A stretch of 64,000 nt of DNA from Clostridium sp. AM34-11AC (GCF_003435375.1 NZ_QWGL01000007.1:1-64000); one strand, 5' to 3'; positions 51,023-60,724 are shown, counted from the first letter of the stretch. The notes: generated by a model from the letters alone, not told the origin. A program made the numbers and translations.

Positions 51023-52032
51023 GCGTAGATCGGATGGATCTTCGCCTCCACATCATCTTTCGCTTTGCGGATAAATTTTAAAGTTTCCTCATTTAACGGA
51101 TAGCGGATCACACAACCCGGTGTTAAGATCTGACCGCAGCCACCCATCAGTTTAAAACACTCATAAATCTGATGATGGATGGCATTGCGGTCATCTTTTG
51201 TGATATCGGTGCGGTTTAGTCCGCCCATAAGGCATTTTCCAGACTCAAGCGCCGCCTCATCCACTGACGGATATGTCTCCCATGCATGCCAGTTGAAGAC
51301 CTGTACCGGATAATCCTTCAATATTTCCATCATGATATTACTTCCATGGGCATGCAGGGTATTCATCCATCCATCTTTCGCCGCATTCAGGACCTCCAAG
51401 TCATAAGGAACGCCAAATTCCTTATACTGTTCTGCAGTCATAAAATTATAAGTACTGCTCTGCGCCGCAAAGAAGATTCCGTCCGCACCGGCTTCCAGCG
51501 CTGCCCGAGCCATATTGCAGGTCGTCTCCGTAATCACTTTCAGCGCATGATGAACTGCATCCCCGTCACCATTTTCCAGATACTGAAGAAGTGTATTTCC
51601 GGACAATTTATTCGCTGTTGTCAACGGGCTGAATATCGTGAAAATGACTGGCACATCCTCATTCTTTACCTTATCGAGAACAAGTTTCAATCCTTTTAAT
51701 TCTCTCGCAAGACTTCCTTCCTTTACAGAACACGGTTTCAGTTCATACCAGTCCTTCGCTTCGTGGATCGGTGTTTTTGTGACTTTCGCCACTCCGCCTT
51801 TCGCAATATCTGAATAATCAATCTCACAACCGAAGTCTTCGATGGCGTACATTCCGTTATTCATAGTCTTTATAAAGTCGATATCATACTTTTTATAAAA
51901 CTCATATGTCTTTTCCGCTAAAAGTTCCGGATTCAGATCGATTCCCGGAAGATGGGTCCAGAATGAATATGGAAGTTTGTCCGGTTTTTCCCCTGCAATA
52001 GCTGCCTGAATTCTCTCTTTCTTTGTCATCAT
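51019..52032 (-). CDS. Uroporphyrinogen decarboxylase (URO-D) family protein
   Basis: 337 residues of the URO-D superfamily, which also includes corrinoid-dependent methyltransferases such as MtaA. The family fold is seen from TKKERIQAAIAGEKPDKLPY through MARAALEAGADGIFFAAQSS and HAHGSN to the end. No complete heme pathway is nearby, so a methyltransferase or a catabolic decarboxylase role is more likely than heme synthesis. AAAGGAGG precedes the ATG pair (52032 or 52029). It is divergent from the tct transporter. Confidence 0.82.
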   Translation of the reverse strand: MMTKKERIQAAIAGEKPDKLPYSFWTHLPGIDLNPELLAEKTYEFYKKYDIDFIKTMNNGMYAIEDFGCEIDYSDIAKGGVAKVTKTPIHEAKDWYELKPCSVKEGSLARELKGLKLVLDKVKNEDVPVIFTIFSPLTTANKLSGNTLLQYLENGDGDAVHHALKVITETTCNMARAALEAGADGIFFAAQSSTYNFMTAEQYKEFGVPYDLEVLNAAKDGWMNTLHAHGSNIMMEILKDYPVQVFNWHAWETYPSVDEAALESGKCLMGGLNRTDITKDDRNAIHHQIYECFKLMGGCGQILTPGCVIRYPLNEETLKFIRKAKDDVEAKIHPIYA

Positions 52033-52075
52033 ATAGCGACCTCCTTTAGCCGTTCACGTTTTTGTTTTCGATGCC

Positions 52076-52104
52076 AGTATATGAATTCAGATTACAAATG
52101 TCTA
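52076..52104 (-). promoter_or_regulatory. Sigma-A-type promoter of the URO-D gene
   Basis: On the minus strand TAGACA (52099-52104) and TATACT (52076-52081) are 17 bp apart. The 309-bp divergent region 52033-52341 holds this promoter, the tct promoter candidate and AT-rich sequence with short palindromes (ACAA..TTGT near 52126) but no gene. Confidence 0.5.
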
Positions 52105-52223
52105 ACAAGTTTTGTTCTTTTATTCACAATCATTCAGTTGTAATTTGGTATGCTTTTTGTTCATTTTTTTCTTTTTTATCCATTTTACAGTCATTATATT
52201 GTGATATAACACGGAAAAGCTGT

Positions 52224-52252
52224 TTGTTTTCTGACATAAAATTCACTAGAAT
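52224..52252 (+). promoter_or_regulatory. Sigma-A-type promoter candidate of the tct genes
   Basis: TTGTTT (52224-52229) and TAGAAT (52247-52252) with a 17-bp spacer, about 90 bases before the tctC ATG. A second possible -10, TATAAC near 52205, is less well placed. Confidence 0.45.
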
Positions 52253-52341
52253 GAATGTAACAAAAGCAAACGCGTTTCTTGCTGGATCAGTCTATTATGA
52301 CGACAAAATTTTTTAGTTCTACTATAAAAGGAGGATCTCAC

Positions 52342-53370
52342 ATGAAAAAAATATTTGCACTTATGACCGCAGGAGCTTTAGCATTATCTCTTAGCGCATG
52401 CCAAGCTTCCAGCCAGCAGACAACAGACACCACAACAAAATCTGCTGATTCCACTGATACTGCAGCCGCCAAAAACGATGGTTCTTTCCCAAGCGAAACG
52501 ATCACTCTCGTCTGCCCGTTCTCAGCCGGCGGCGGAACCGACATTGGTGCCCGCAATCTTGCACAGGCTCTTTCTAAAGTAATGGGAGTCAATGTTGTCG
52601 TTGAAAACCAGACAGGATCTGGCGGATGGGTCGCATGGACCGATCTGATCCAAGGCGATTACAAAGACGGTTATACGATCGGTCTGATCAACCATAACTA
52701 TGCGATGGGTGAGCTTGATCCGGATAACCCTAGAAAATATAATCTCGATGACGTCACTGTCCTTGCAAACCAGGCTCTCGACTACAATGTCATGGCGATC
52801 CGTTCTAATGACACACGGTTCTCCGATATTGACAGCTTTATCGAGTACGCCAAATCCAATCCTGTTCTCGTTTCCGCCCAGGCAGCAGGAATTACCGACG
52901 GAGACGCAACAACTGCTGAATGGTTCAACAAGACCTTCGGAACCCAGATCACCGTTGTTCCGGTAGACGGAGCTTCCGACAGCCGCGGAATGTTCTTATC
53001 CGGTGACACAGATATCTTTTTTGCATCCATCTCTGATGTCATGGCTTCCTATCAGTCTGGTGAGATGAAGGTTGCATGCATTTTTTCCGACGAACGCAGT
53101 GACTTCATACCGGATGTTCCTACGATCAAAGAGGCAACCGGTGAAGACTTTGTCGCATTCGCAGCTCGCGGATACTTCTATCCGAATGGTGTTCCACAGG
53201 ATATCGTCGACACGACCACTGACGCATTATTAAAAGCAATGGAAGATCCTGACTATATCGAAAATATGGCTGCTCTTGGTCTTCAGCTCGACAATACCTC
53301 CGGTGAGGACTTCAAAGAACTTCTTGAGAGCCAGGTTGAAACCAGAAAAATGATCTGGAACGTACAGTAA
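52342..53370 (+). CDS. Tripartite tricarboxylate transporter substrate-binding lipoprotein (TctC family)
   Basis: 342 residues from the ATG at 52342 (AAAGGAGG upstream). The lipoprotein signal peptide ends in L17-S18-A19-C20. A Ser/Thr-rich linker and the TctC/BugD fold follow (ITLVCPFSAGGGTDIGARNL, VVVENQTGSGGWVAW). It captures the organic acid substrate outside the membrane. It is first of a TctCBA set. Confidence 0.93.
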   Translation: MKKIFALMTAGALALSLSACQASSQQTTDTTTKSADSTDTAAAKNDGSFPSETITLVCPFSAGGGTDIGARNLAQALSKVMGVNVVVENQTGSGGWVAWTDLIQGDYKDGYTIGLINHNYAMGELDPDNPRKYNLDDVTVLANQALDYNVMAIRSNDTRFSDIDSFIEYAKSNPVLVSAQAAGITDGDATTAEWFNKTFGTQITVVPVDGASDSRGMFLSGDTDIFFASISDVMASYQSGEMKVACIFSDERSDFIPDVPTIKEATGEDFVAFAARGYFYPNGVPQDIVDTTTDALLKAMEDPDYIENMAALGLQLDNTSGEDFKELLESQVETRKMIWNVQ

Positions 53371-53406
53371 CTGATCATTCCCACATAAGAAAAGGAGTTT
53401 ATCCAT

Positions 53407-53877
53407 ATGGCAAAAAAGTTTCATCGCGACGTATGGGTAGGAACCGTTCTTCTCATCCTCTGTATCGCAGTGTTCTTTACTGCGGTACAGATTCCTGGAC
53501 AGGCTTCCTATCTTCCGATCACTCTGTCCCTGTTAATGGGATTATGTTCTGTATTTATTATTCTGAAAGGTCTCCGGCTCACCAAGGAGCAGGATGGGGA
53601 TTTCCACTACTCCATGACTATAAAGAGCAGTAAATACGCATTCCTGTTCATGTTTTTTATTTTTATCTATTTCCTTGGCTTCCGCTATATCACATACTGG
53701 ATCGCGACACCGATCTTTATGCTGCTTTCCATGAAATATTTAAAGCTGAAGTCCTGGAAAGTAAACATTGTGATCACCGTTCTCTACACCCTAATCTGTT
53801 ATGTTGTTTTCGTTATCATTCTTCATCTCCCGATCTATAAAGTCGGCATTCTCGGACAACTGTTCCGTTATATTTAA
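53407..53877 (+). CDS. TctB-family small membrane subunit
   Basis: 156 residues with four predicted membrane helices (LLILCIAVFFTAVQI, LPITLSLLMGLCSVFIIL, YAFLFMFFIFIYFLG, VNIVITVLYTLICYVVFVII), typical of TctB. It is 36 bp after tctC and 17 bp before tctA, with AAAGGAG upstream. Confidence 0.9.
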   Translation: MAKKFHRDVWVGTVLLILCIAVFFTAVQIPGQASYLPITLSLLMGLCSVFIILKGLRLTKEQDGDFHYSMTIKSSKYAFLFMFFIFIYFLGFRYITYWIATPIFMLLSMKYLKLKSWKVNIVITVLYTLICYVVFVIILHLPIYKVGILGQLFRYI

Positions 53878-53894
53878 GGAAAGGAGCTTATAAA

Positions 53895-55409
53895 ATGGCA
53901 GAATATTTATCACTCGCATTGAGTTCGTTCCTCTCCATTGATGTCTTTCTCGGACTGCTCGTCGGTGTTGTAGGCGGAATGATCATCGGAATTATTCCCG
54001 GATTGGGACCGTCCGTCGGCATTGCCCTGCTGCTGCCGATCTCATTTTCCATGAGTCCCACAGCTGCCCTTGTCATGATGACCGCAATGTACACAACCGG
54101 TGTGTACGGCGGATCCATCACTGCTGTTTTGTGCCATACACCAGGTACCGCGGCATCTGCGGCGACCACACTGGATGGCTATGAAATGACGAAAAAAGGC
54201 CGCGGCATGGAGGCCGTGTCCGTCGTAACCATCGCATCCGTTGTCGGTGGTATCATTGGTGCCATCTGCCTGATCTTATTTGCCCCGGCACTCGGAAGAA
54301 TCAGTCAGATGTTCTCCTGCCTTGAGTATTTCCTCGTTGCCTGCTTCGGTGTTCTCGTCGTTGCCGGACTCACGGGAGATAACCAGGCAAAAGGAATCTT
54401 CGCCGCCCTGTTAGGTCTTCTGATCGGCTGCATCGGCATGGACTCCATCAGCGGCGTGTCTCGATTCACGTTCGGGCAGCTCTGGCTTGAGGATGGTCTT
54501 GACTCCACACCGATACTGATCGGATTATTCTCAATCTCCCAGGTTCTCATCCTCGTTGAAAAGCTGATGACAGGAACCGGTGCAACCATTGTTGACGACC
54601 CGGCAGCTGCCTTAAAGGGAAAGCGTTGGGAAAAAGGCAATGCCGGTCTATTAACTCCTACCATGTTAAAAAGTTCTGTTATTGGTTCATTTATCGGATT
54701 TATCCCTGCTGCCGGCTGTTCCATCGCCGCATGGATCAGTTATGGTCTTTCCAAACGGACTTCTAAAAATCCGGAAGAATACGGAAAAGGTTCCATTGTC
54801 GGAATTGCTGCCTCTGAGGCCGCAAACAACGCAGCCTGCGGCGGTGCCATGATCCCACTTTTCACTTTAGGTATTCCTGGAAGCCCGGTCACAGCAATCC
54901 TTTACGGAGCGCTTCTCATGCATGGCTTACAGCCTGGCAGTGACCTGTTTACAGGTTCCAAGGCTCCAACCACTTATGCGATCTTCCTTGGTTTCCTTTT
55001 CGCGAATGTGCTGATGGGAATCATCGGAGTTTCCATGGCAAGACAGATGGCAAGAGTCTGCCTCGTTCCAAACTCTGTTCTCGTTCCGATCATCGTCGCA
55101 TTATCCTGCATCGGTACTTATGCACTGAGCAACAGCATGTACGAAGTTATCATCATGCTCGTGTTCGGTCTCATCGGATACCTTATGAAAATCTACGGAT
55201 TTGAACCGGCACCTCTGGTTCTCGGCGTTGTCCTTGCCGATATTTTGGAATCCAACTTCCGCAGAACCTTGATCATGGCTGCACCAAAGGGCGGACTCAT
55301 CCCGTATTTCTTCTCCCGCCCGATTGCAATCATCATCCTGCTTGTAATCATTGGTTTCGCAATGGTTCCTGTTTTAAAAAATGTACTCACAAAAAAACAG
55401 AAGCAGTAA
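53895..55409 (+). CDS. TctA-family large permease subunit
   Basis: 504 residues with about 12 membrane helices and the TctA hallmarks: GLLVGVVGGMIIGIIPGLGP near the N-terminus and CGGAMIPLFTLGIPGSPVTA in the middle. AAAGGAG precedes the ATG. A clear terminator follows at 55431. Confidence 0.95.
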   Translation: MAEYLSLALSSFLSIDVFLGLLVGVVGGMIIGIIPGLGPSVGIALLLPISFSMSPTAALVMMTAMYTTGVYGGSITAVLCHTPGTAASAATTLDGYEMTKKGRGMEAVSVVTIASVVGGIIGAICLILFAPALGRISQMFSCLEYFLVACFGVLVVAGLTGDNQAKGIFAALLGLLIGCIGMDSISGVSRFTFGQLWLEDGLDSTPILIGLFSISQVLILVEKLMTGTGATIVDDPAAALKGKRWEKGNAGLLTPTMLKSSVIGSFIGFIPAAGCSIAAWISYGLSKRTSKNPEEYGKGSIVGIAASEAANNAACGGAMIPLFTLGIPGSPVTAILYGALLMHGLQPGSDLFTGSKAPTTYAIFLGFLFANVLMGIIGVSMARQMARVCLVPNSVLVPIIVALSCIGTYALSNSMYEVIIMLVFGLIGYLMKIYGFEPAPLVLGVVLADILESNFRRTLIMAAPKGGLIPYFFSRPIAIIILLVIIGFAMVPVLKNVLTKKQKQ

Positions 55410-55430
55410 TTTTCACTCATCCCCCTCTCT

Positions 55431-55470
55431 CCGGCAGGATATATTGTCCAGATATCCTGCCGGATCTTTT
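55431..55470 (+). terminator. Rho-independent terminator of the tct genes
   Basis: A perfect 12-bp stem (CCGGCAGGATAT at 55431-55442, ATATCCTGCCGG at 55452-55463) with a 9-base loop, followed by ATCTTTTTATT. Confidence 0.88.
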
Positions 55471-55487
55471 TATTATTTGATTATGTT

Positions 55488-55527
55488 TGCAAAAACTGTC
55501 GAAAGCAAAAAGTTTTTGCACTATAAT
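55488..55527 (+). promoter_or_regulatory. Promoter of the DUF4143 gene with an overlapping 10-bp inverted repeat
   Basis: TATAAT at 55522-55527 is preceded at 17 bp by TCGAAA. A perfect inverted repeat, TGCAAAAACT (55488-55497) and AGTTTTTGCA (55511-55520), spans the -35 region and abuts the -10, a typical operator position. Confidence 0.5.
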
Positions 55528-55586
55528 GCAATTACTTGATTATTTCACCAGTTTATGCCATACTAATACTGCAGGAGGTGATAGAC

Positions 55587-56906
55587 ATGATAGATTCCCA
55601 TGAACTCAGGCAGCGTGACAGTTACCTGAATAAGCTGATAGGTTTTCAAGATACAGAACCGGTCAAAGTGATTACTGGCATTCGCCGCTGCGGAAAGTCC
55701 AGTCTGTTAAAGCTGATGGTTCGGCATTTGAAAGATACCAGTGTTCTTCCGGAACAGATCCTTGAAATGAATTTTGAATCCTTTGATTTTCGCAGGATGA
55801 GTGCCGACGATATTTATCGCTATGTAAAAGAACGTATTGTTCCCGGAAAGCGGATGTATCTCTTCTTTGATGAGCTGCAGAGGATCGAAGCATGGGAGGA
55901 CGCGGTAAACGCCTTCCGTGTAGATTTTGACTGTGACATCTATGTTACCGGGTCAAACGCTTACCTTCTTTCTTCGGAGTATTCCACCTACCTCTCCGGG
56001 CGGTGTGTAGAAATCAGAATGCTGCCGCTCTCATTCCGTGAATTTCTTGATTTTCACGGCTTTGAAGTACATGAAATACAAAGTGCGCTCGGGGGACTCC
56101 GCAAACAGGTATTCGACAAAAACGGGGAACGTTATGAATTGCGTGAGGTATTTGATGCCTATATAAGATTCGGCGGAATGCCGGGAATCGCCGATGTCGG
56201 TCTGGATCAGGAAAAAGCACTGTCTCTTCTTGACGGTATCTATTCCACGGTAGTCATCCGTGATATTTTAGAACGTGAAAAACGCAGGGGGCAAAAACAG
56301 ATCACAGACCCCACGCTTCTGCGCAAGATCATCCTGTTCCTTGCCGACAATATCGGCTCCAGCGTATCCATTTCCTCCATAGGCAACACTTTGATAAACG
56401 AGGGGCTCCTTGACGATGGTAAACGCAAGGGCGCTCCTAGCGCACATACTGTGCAGGCATATGTGAATGCACTACTGGAAAGCTATTTTTTCTATGAGAT
56501 CAAGCGCTTTGACATCAAGGGAAAGGCATACCTCCGCACGTTGGGAAAATACTATATTGTTGACATCGGCCTTCGCAATTATCTGCTGGGCTTCCGTAAT
56601 CGCGACAGCGGTCATGCCATCGAAAATGTCGTTTACTTTGAATTGCTTCGCAGGGGTTATGATGTAGCGATCGGCAAGATCGGCAGCGCCGAAGTGGACT
56701 TTATTGCAACGACAGCCGATGATAAAAAGTATATCCAGGTGACAGAGTCTATGATGAGTGAGGATGTACGCAACCGGGAACTTACACCGCTGCAAAACAT
56801 CCGTGATAACTACGAAAAAATCGTCTTGTCGCTTGAACCGGGGCTTGATGCCTCCTATGACGGCATCAGATCCGAAAATCTCATAGATTGGCTGCTCAAT
56901 CAATAA
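55587..56906 (+). CDS. AAA_14/DUF4143 ATPase
   Basis: 439 residues from the ATG at 55587 (AGGAGGTG seven bases upstream). Walker A is GIRRCGKSS at about residues 31-39, Walker B YLFFDEL, and the C-terminal DUF4143 region has a nuclease-like AEVDFIA motif with a preceding Glu. Proteins of this family are common in gut Firmicutes and archaea; their role is largely unknown. It is a single gene with its own promoter and terminator. The Walker A and the E-VDF motif are intact. Confidence 0.88.
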   Translation: MIDSHELRQRDSYLNKLIGFQDTEPVKVITGIRRCGKSSLLKLMVRHLKDTSVLPEQILEMNFESFDFRRMSADDIYRYVKERIVPGKRMYLFFDELQRIEAWEDAVNAFRVDFDCDIYVTGSNAYLLSSEYSTYLSGRCVEIRMLPLSFREFLDFHGFEVHEIQSALGGLRKQVFDKNGERYELREVFDAYIRFGGMPGIADVGLDQEKALSLLDGIYSTVVIRDILEREKRRGQKQITDPTLLRKIILFLADNIGSSVSISSIGNTLINEGLLDDGKRKGAPSAHTVQAYVNALLESYFFYEIKRFDIKGKAYLRTLGKYYIVDIGLRNYLLGFRNRDSGHAIENVVYFELLRRGYDVAIGKIGSAEVDFIATTADDKKYIQVTESMMSEDVRNRELTPLQNIRDNYEKIVLSLEPGLDASYDGIRSENLIDWLLNQ

Positions 56907-56995
56907 ACTCTGTATTTCAGAGCGCAGCCAAATAAACTCCGCATATTCATTCATGAGCCGTCAAAAGGCATAGCATCCAAGATCTTTCGATACAA

Positions 56996-57033
56996 GAAAA
57001 GCACGCAGACGTTTTTGCATCTGCGTGCTTTTC
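56996..57033. terminator. Bidirectional hairpin terminator
   Basis: A perfect 14-bp stem (GAAAAGCACGCAGA at 56996-57009, TCTGCGTGCTTTTC at 57020-57033), extended by near-matched flanks to GATACA/TGTATC, lies between the convergent DUF4143 and hydrogenase genes. Confidence 0.85.
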
Positions 57034-57058
57034 CTGTATCCGTAATTTAACTGACACT

Positions 57059-58792
57059 TTAATTATTTTTCCAATGCTCCGTATGCAGCAGCATATGCGC
57101 CTTATGGGACATCGGCTTTCCAAAGAAATCGCTGTAGATCTCCCTGATATCCGGGTTCTCATGAGAGTAGCGGATATCAGCTTTTGCGTCCAGCGCATAG
57201 AGCTTTCTGCCTCTCGTAAACGCCAGCTCCTCGCCGTCATGGATCGGCTGTCCGCCTCCGCCGACACAGCCGCCCGGGCAGGCCATGACTTCCACGAAAT
57301 CGTAGTGGACCTCGCCGCGCTCGATCTGCTGTAAAAGTCTTCTCGTGTTTCCGAGTCCGCTGACCGCTGCTGTGCGGAGTTTGATGTCACCGATGGCAAA
57401 TTCCGCTTCCTGAACTCCGGCATTCTCCTGAAAACCTCCGCTGCGGACCGCTTTAAAAGCGTCTGCTGGAGGATTCTCGCCTTTTAAGGTAAAATACGCG
57501 GTGCGGAGAGCCGCCTCCATAACGCCGCCGGTCACTCCGAAGATCACGCCCGCTCCGGTTCCCGCGTGCATCGGGCTGTCGCCAGGAATCTCCACTAAGG
57601 TATCCGGGCGGATATGGGCGGAGCGGATCATCTTCACAAGTTCTCTTGTTGTGAGAACCGCATCCACGTCATGTCCGGCATACTCGCCGTAGAAGAGATC
57701 CATCTCCCGCTCGCCTTTCTTTGCCACACACGGCATAATGGACAGCGTAAAGATCTGGTCCGGAGAAACACCAAGCTTTTCCGCGAAATATGTCTTCATG
57801 ACCGCGCCGAACATCTGCTGCGGGGATTTCGCCGTGGAAAGATAGTTCACCATGTACGGGAACTGGGTCTTCACAAAACGCACCCAGCCGGGGCAGCAGG
57901 ACGTGAACATCGGCCTCTCCTTCAGCTCGCCGCTCGTAAACCGTTTTATAAACTCCGTGCTCTCCTCCATGATCGTGAGATCTGCAGAGAATACCGTATC
58001 AAAGACGTAGTTCACGCCCATGCGTTTTAAAGCATCAAAGATCTTGCCCACCGGCGCGTCCTCGTCCGCCAGGCCGAGTTCCTCGCCCCAGGCCGCGCGG
58101 ACCGCCGGTGCAACCTGAGCTACCACGATCTTATCCTTATTCTCGATTGCATCCCAGACCTTCTCCGTATCATCTCTCTCTGAGAGCGCGCCAACCGGAC
58201 AGTGGGTGATACACTGACCGCAGAGAGCACAGTCAGCTTCCCGGATCGTCTTATGTCCCGCCACATTCACGGTCGTTCTGGAGCCGGTTCCCTCCACATC
58301 CCAGATTCCCAGTCCCTGGATCTTGTCACAGACCTGCACGCAGCGCATGCACTTGATGCACTTCGCGGAATTGCGGATCAGCGGGAAATCCTTATCCCAC
58401 GGCTGATATTCCGGTTCCTGCCTGAACGGAATGTCCAGAATGTTCAGGTCGCAGGCAACCTGCTGTAACTGGCAGTTCCCGTTTCTCGGACAGACAACGC
58501 ACCGGTTATCATGCTGGGATAATAATAACTGTACCGTATTTCTTCTATGATTTCTGACCTTCGGGCTGTTGGTGTAGATCACCATGCCGTCCTTCACAAC
58601 ATTGTTGCAGGATGTGATCAGCTTCTCTTTTCCTTCCAGCTCCACGACGCAGACTCTGCAGGCCGCGATCTCGTTGATCCCCTTTAAGTAACAGAGCTTC
58701 GGGATCGGGATCCCGTTTCTCTCAGCAGCTTCCATGATCGTGATATTTTCCTCTGCCGAAACATGTTTTCCGTCGATGATCATATTTACCAT
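57059..58792 (-). CDS. [FeFe] hydrogenase, catalytic subunit (HydA-like, GltD-linked type)
   Basis: 577 residues. It has an N-terminal [2Fe-2S] ferredoxin-like domain (about 1-75, CYLKGINEIAACRVC), a His/Cys-ligated cluster region (HDNRCVVCPRNGNC), two [4Fe-4S] clusters (CIKCMRCVQVC, CALCGQCITHCPVGA), then the H-cluster domain. That domain shows L1 FTSCCPGWVRF, L2 IMPCVAKKGERE and L3 EVMACPGGCVGGGGQP. It makes or oxidises H2 in the cytosol. The gene overlaps the GltD-like gene by 7 bp, the arrangement of group A2 hydrogenases. Confidence 0.95.
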   Translation of the reverse strand: MVNMIIDGKHVSAEENITIMEAAERNGIPIPKLCYLKGINEIAACRVCVVELEGKEKLITSCNNVVKDGMVIYTNSPKVRNHRRNTVQLLLSQHDNRCVVCPRNGNCQLQQVACDLNILDIPFRQEPEYQPWDKDFPLIRNSAKCIKCMRCVQVCDKIQGLGIWDVEGTGSRTTVNVAGHKTIREADCALCGQCITHCPVGALSERDDTEKVWDAIENKDKIVVAQVAPAVRAAWGEELGLADEDAPVGKIFDALKRMGVNYVFDTVFSADLTIMEESTEFIKRFTSGELKERPMFTSCCPGWVRFVKTQFPYMVNYLSTAKSPQQMFGAVMKTYFAEKLGVSPDQIFTLSIMPCVAKKGEREMDLFYGEYAGHDVDAVLTTRELVKMIRSAHIRPDTLVEIPGDSPMHAGTGAGVIFGVTGGVMEAALRTAYFTLKGENPPADAFKAVRSGGFQENAGVQEAEFAIGDIKLRTAAVSGLGNTRRLLQQIERGEVHYDFVEVMACPGGCVGGGGQPIHDGEELAFTRGRKLYALDAKADIRYSHENPDIREIYSDFFGKPMSHKAHMLLHTEHWKNN

Positions 58793-60618
58793 AATGTACT
58801 CCTGCCTCCTTTAAAGATTCCGTATCCGAAATGGTCGCAGCGCAGGCACCGTCCGGCTTCCTGCTTCGCCTCCTTCTCGGTCATACAGTTCTCCACTGCG
58901 TTGAAATCGCAGACACGCTCGCAGGCATCACGTTCCGTTAAGTTCACGCGTCCGCACGGGGTCTTGTCTTTCAGGCTCGCCTCCGGGATCTCCACACCGC
59001 TGGTGATCTCGTGGTGGTAGCCGAGGTATTCATCGATGTTCGCCGCAACGACCTTCGCCGCCGCGATGGCTTTAATGACGGAAGCCGGACCGCTGGAGCA
59101 GTCACCGCCCGCGAATACGCCAGGCATGTTCTCAAAAGCGCCGCTCTTTAAGGTGACGATCTTGCCGCGGGATACCGGAATCCCGGCCTTCTCGAAATGT
59201 CCGGACTCGATATCCTGTCCGATGGCCTTGATGAGGATGTCGCATGGGATGTAGACATCCGGCTCGCCTGTCGGCTTCACGCTGGCACGTCCATCCTTGA
59301 TCGCACTGATCATCTGCGGGGTCGCGTAGATGCCGTGAATCTTGTGATCCTCGCCGACATCCAGGGACGCCGGGGCCTTTAAGGTCACGATCTCGATACC
59401 TTCGGCGACAGCGCCCTCGATCTCTCCCGGCAACGCTGTCATATCGTTTCTTCGTCTTCTATATAAAATGCTGACTTTCTTCGCACCCAGTCTCTTCGCC
59501 GTTCGGACCGCATCCATGGACACGTTTCCGCCGCCGATGACAACGACTTCTTTTCCGGTCAGATCGATGATCTCGTCTTTTCCAACACTTCTTAAGAACT
59601 GTACCGCGGAGAGCACGCCGTCCGCGTCCTCCCCCGGAAGTCCAAGTTTTTTATCCGTGCTGGCACCGATGGTGATGAGCACCGCGTCATACTGTTCCCG
59701 AAGTTCCTGAATCGTAATGTCCACGCCGATTTTTAAGCCCTGTTTTACTTCCACTCCTGTCTTTAAGATCGCGTTGATATCCTCATCCAGCCGATCCTTT
59801 GGGAGACGGTAGTTCGGGATTCCGTAGCGGAGCATGCCGCCAAGCTTCGGAAGCATCTCATATACGGTAGTCTGATGTCCCATGAGCTGTAAGTAGTAAG
59901 CTGCGCTTAAACCACCGGGACCGCCGCCGAGGACAGCGACCTTCTTTCCCGTTGACGGAGCACATTCCGGCGGATCCACAAAGCCTGCGTAGTCCGCCGC
60001 AAACCGCTTGAGTCCTCTGATGTTGACCGCATCATCCACCATATTCCGGCGGCATCTCGCCTCGCAGGGATGCTCACAAATAAAGCCGCAGGTGGTTGGG
60101 AACGGGTTGTCCTTGCGGATCAGGCGGATCGCATCAGCGTATCTTCCTTCTTCCACAAGCGCCACATAGCCCGGGATGTCCACATGGGCCGGACAGATTG
60201 CGACACAGGGAACCGGCTGATTGTAGGTACAGGTACAGCGCCCGTTCCTGATGTGCTCCACATAGTCATCGCGGTAGCCGATGAGTCCCTTGTAGACCAT
60301 GTTCGCTGCCTCATAGCCGATGGCGCAGTCGGCGGAATCCATGATCGACAGTGCTGTCTTTTCCATAAGATCCAGCGTGTCCATCGTCGCTTTTCCGTTT
60401 AACACATCCCGGATCAGCTGGTTCAATTGTCCGAGACCGATCCGGCACGGCACACACTTTCCACAGGTCTGCGCATGGCACAGCTCCAGAAATGCTCTGG
60501 CCATATCAACCGGACAGAGCCCCGGCGGGCTTGACTCGATTCTTCGCTCCAGATCTTTATAAAGTCCCTCCATCACGATCCGCGCGCGGGTCGGGGACAT
60601 GATCTCCAATCTGCTCAT
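58786..60618 (-). CDS. GltD/NfnB-like flavoprotein with NuoF-type iron-sulfur N-terminus
   Basis: 610 residues from the ATG at 60618 (AGAGGAGAGG upstream). The N-terminal 100 residues carry the NuoF C-terminal cluster motif CGKCVPCRIGLGQL but no FMN domain. Then a Fer4-like region (CVAICPAHVDIPGY, CEARCRRN) leads into a GltD-type FAD/NAD(P)H module with GGGPGGLSAAYYLQ and GGGNVSMDAVRTAKR. It should pass electrons between NAD(P)H and the hydrogenase. Promoter at 60725-60754. Confidence 0.92.
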   Translation of the reverse strand: MSRLEIMSPTRARIVMEGLYKDLERRIESSPPGLCPVDMARAFLELCHAQTCGKCVPCRIGLGQLNQLIRDVLNGKATMDTLDLMEKTALSIMDSADCAIGYEAANMVYKGLIGYRDDYVEHIRNGRCTCTYNQPVPCVAICPAHVDIPGYVALVEEGRYADAIRLIRKDNPFPTTCGFICEHPCEARCRRNMVDDAVNIRGLKRFAADYAGFVDPPECAPSTGKKVAVLGGGPGGLSAAYYLQLMGHQTTVYEMLPKLGGMLRYGIPNYRLPKDRLDEDINAILKTGVEVKQGLKIGVDITIQELREQYDAVLITIGASTDKKLGLPGEDADGVLSAVQFLRSVGKDEIIDLTGKEVVVIGGGNVSMDAVRTAKRLGAKKVSILYRRRRNDMTALPGEIEGAVAEGIEIVTLKAPASLDVGEDHKIHGIYATPQMISAIKDGRASVKPTGEPDVYIPCDILIKAIGQDIESGHFEKAGIPVSRGKIVTLKSGAFENMPGVFAGGDCSSGPASVIKAIAAAKVVAANIDEYLGYHHEITSGVEIPEASLKDKTPCGRVNLTERDACERVCDFNAVENCMTEKEAKQEAGRCLRCDHFGYGIFKGGRSTLW

Positions 60619-60724
60619 ATGATCCTCTCCTCTGCAATCTTTTTTCATCGGTCACACCTGCTCACGCAGGCATGTCTGCTTTCCCCTCTATGGCTTATTG
60701 AATTTGTTTCTTAACATATTGTCG

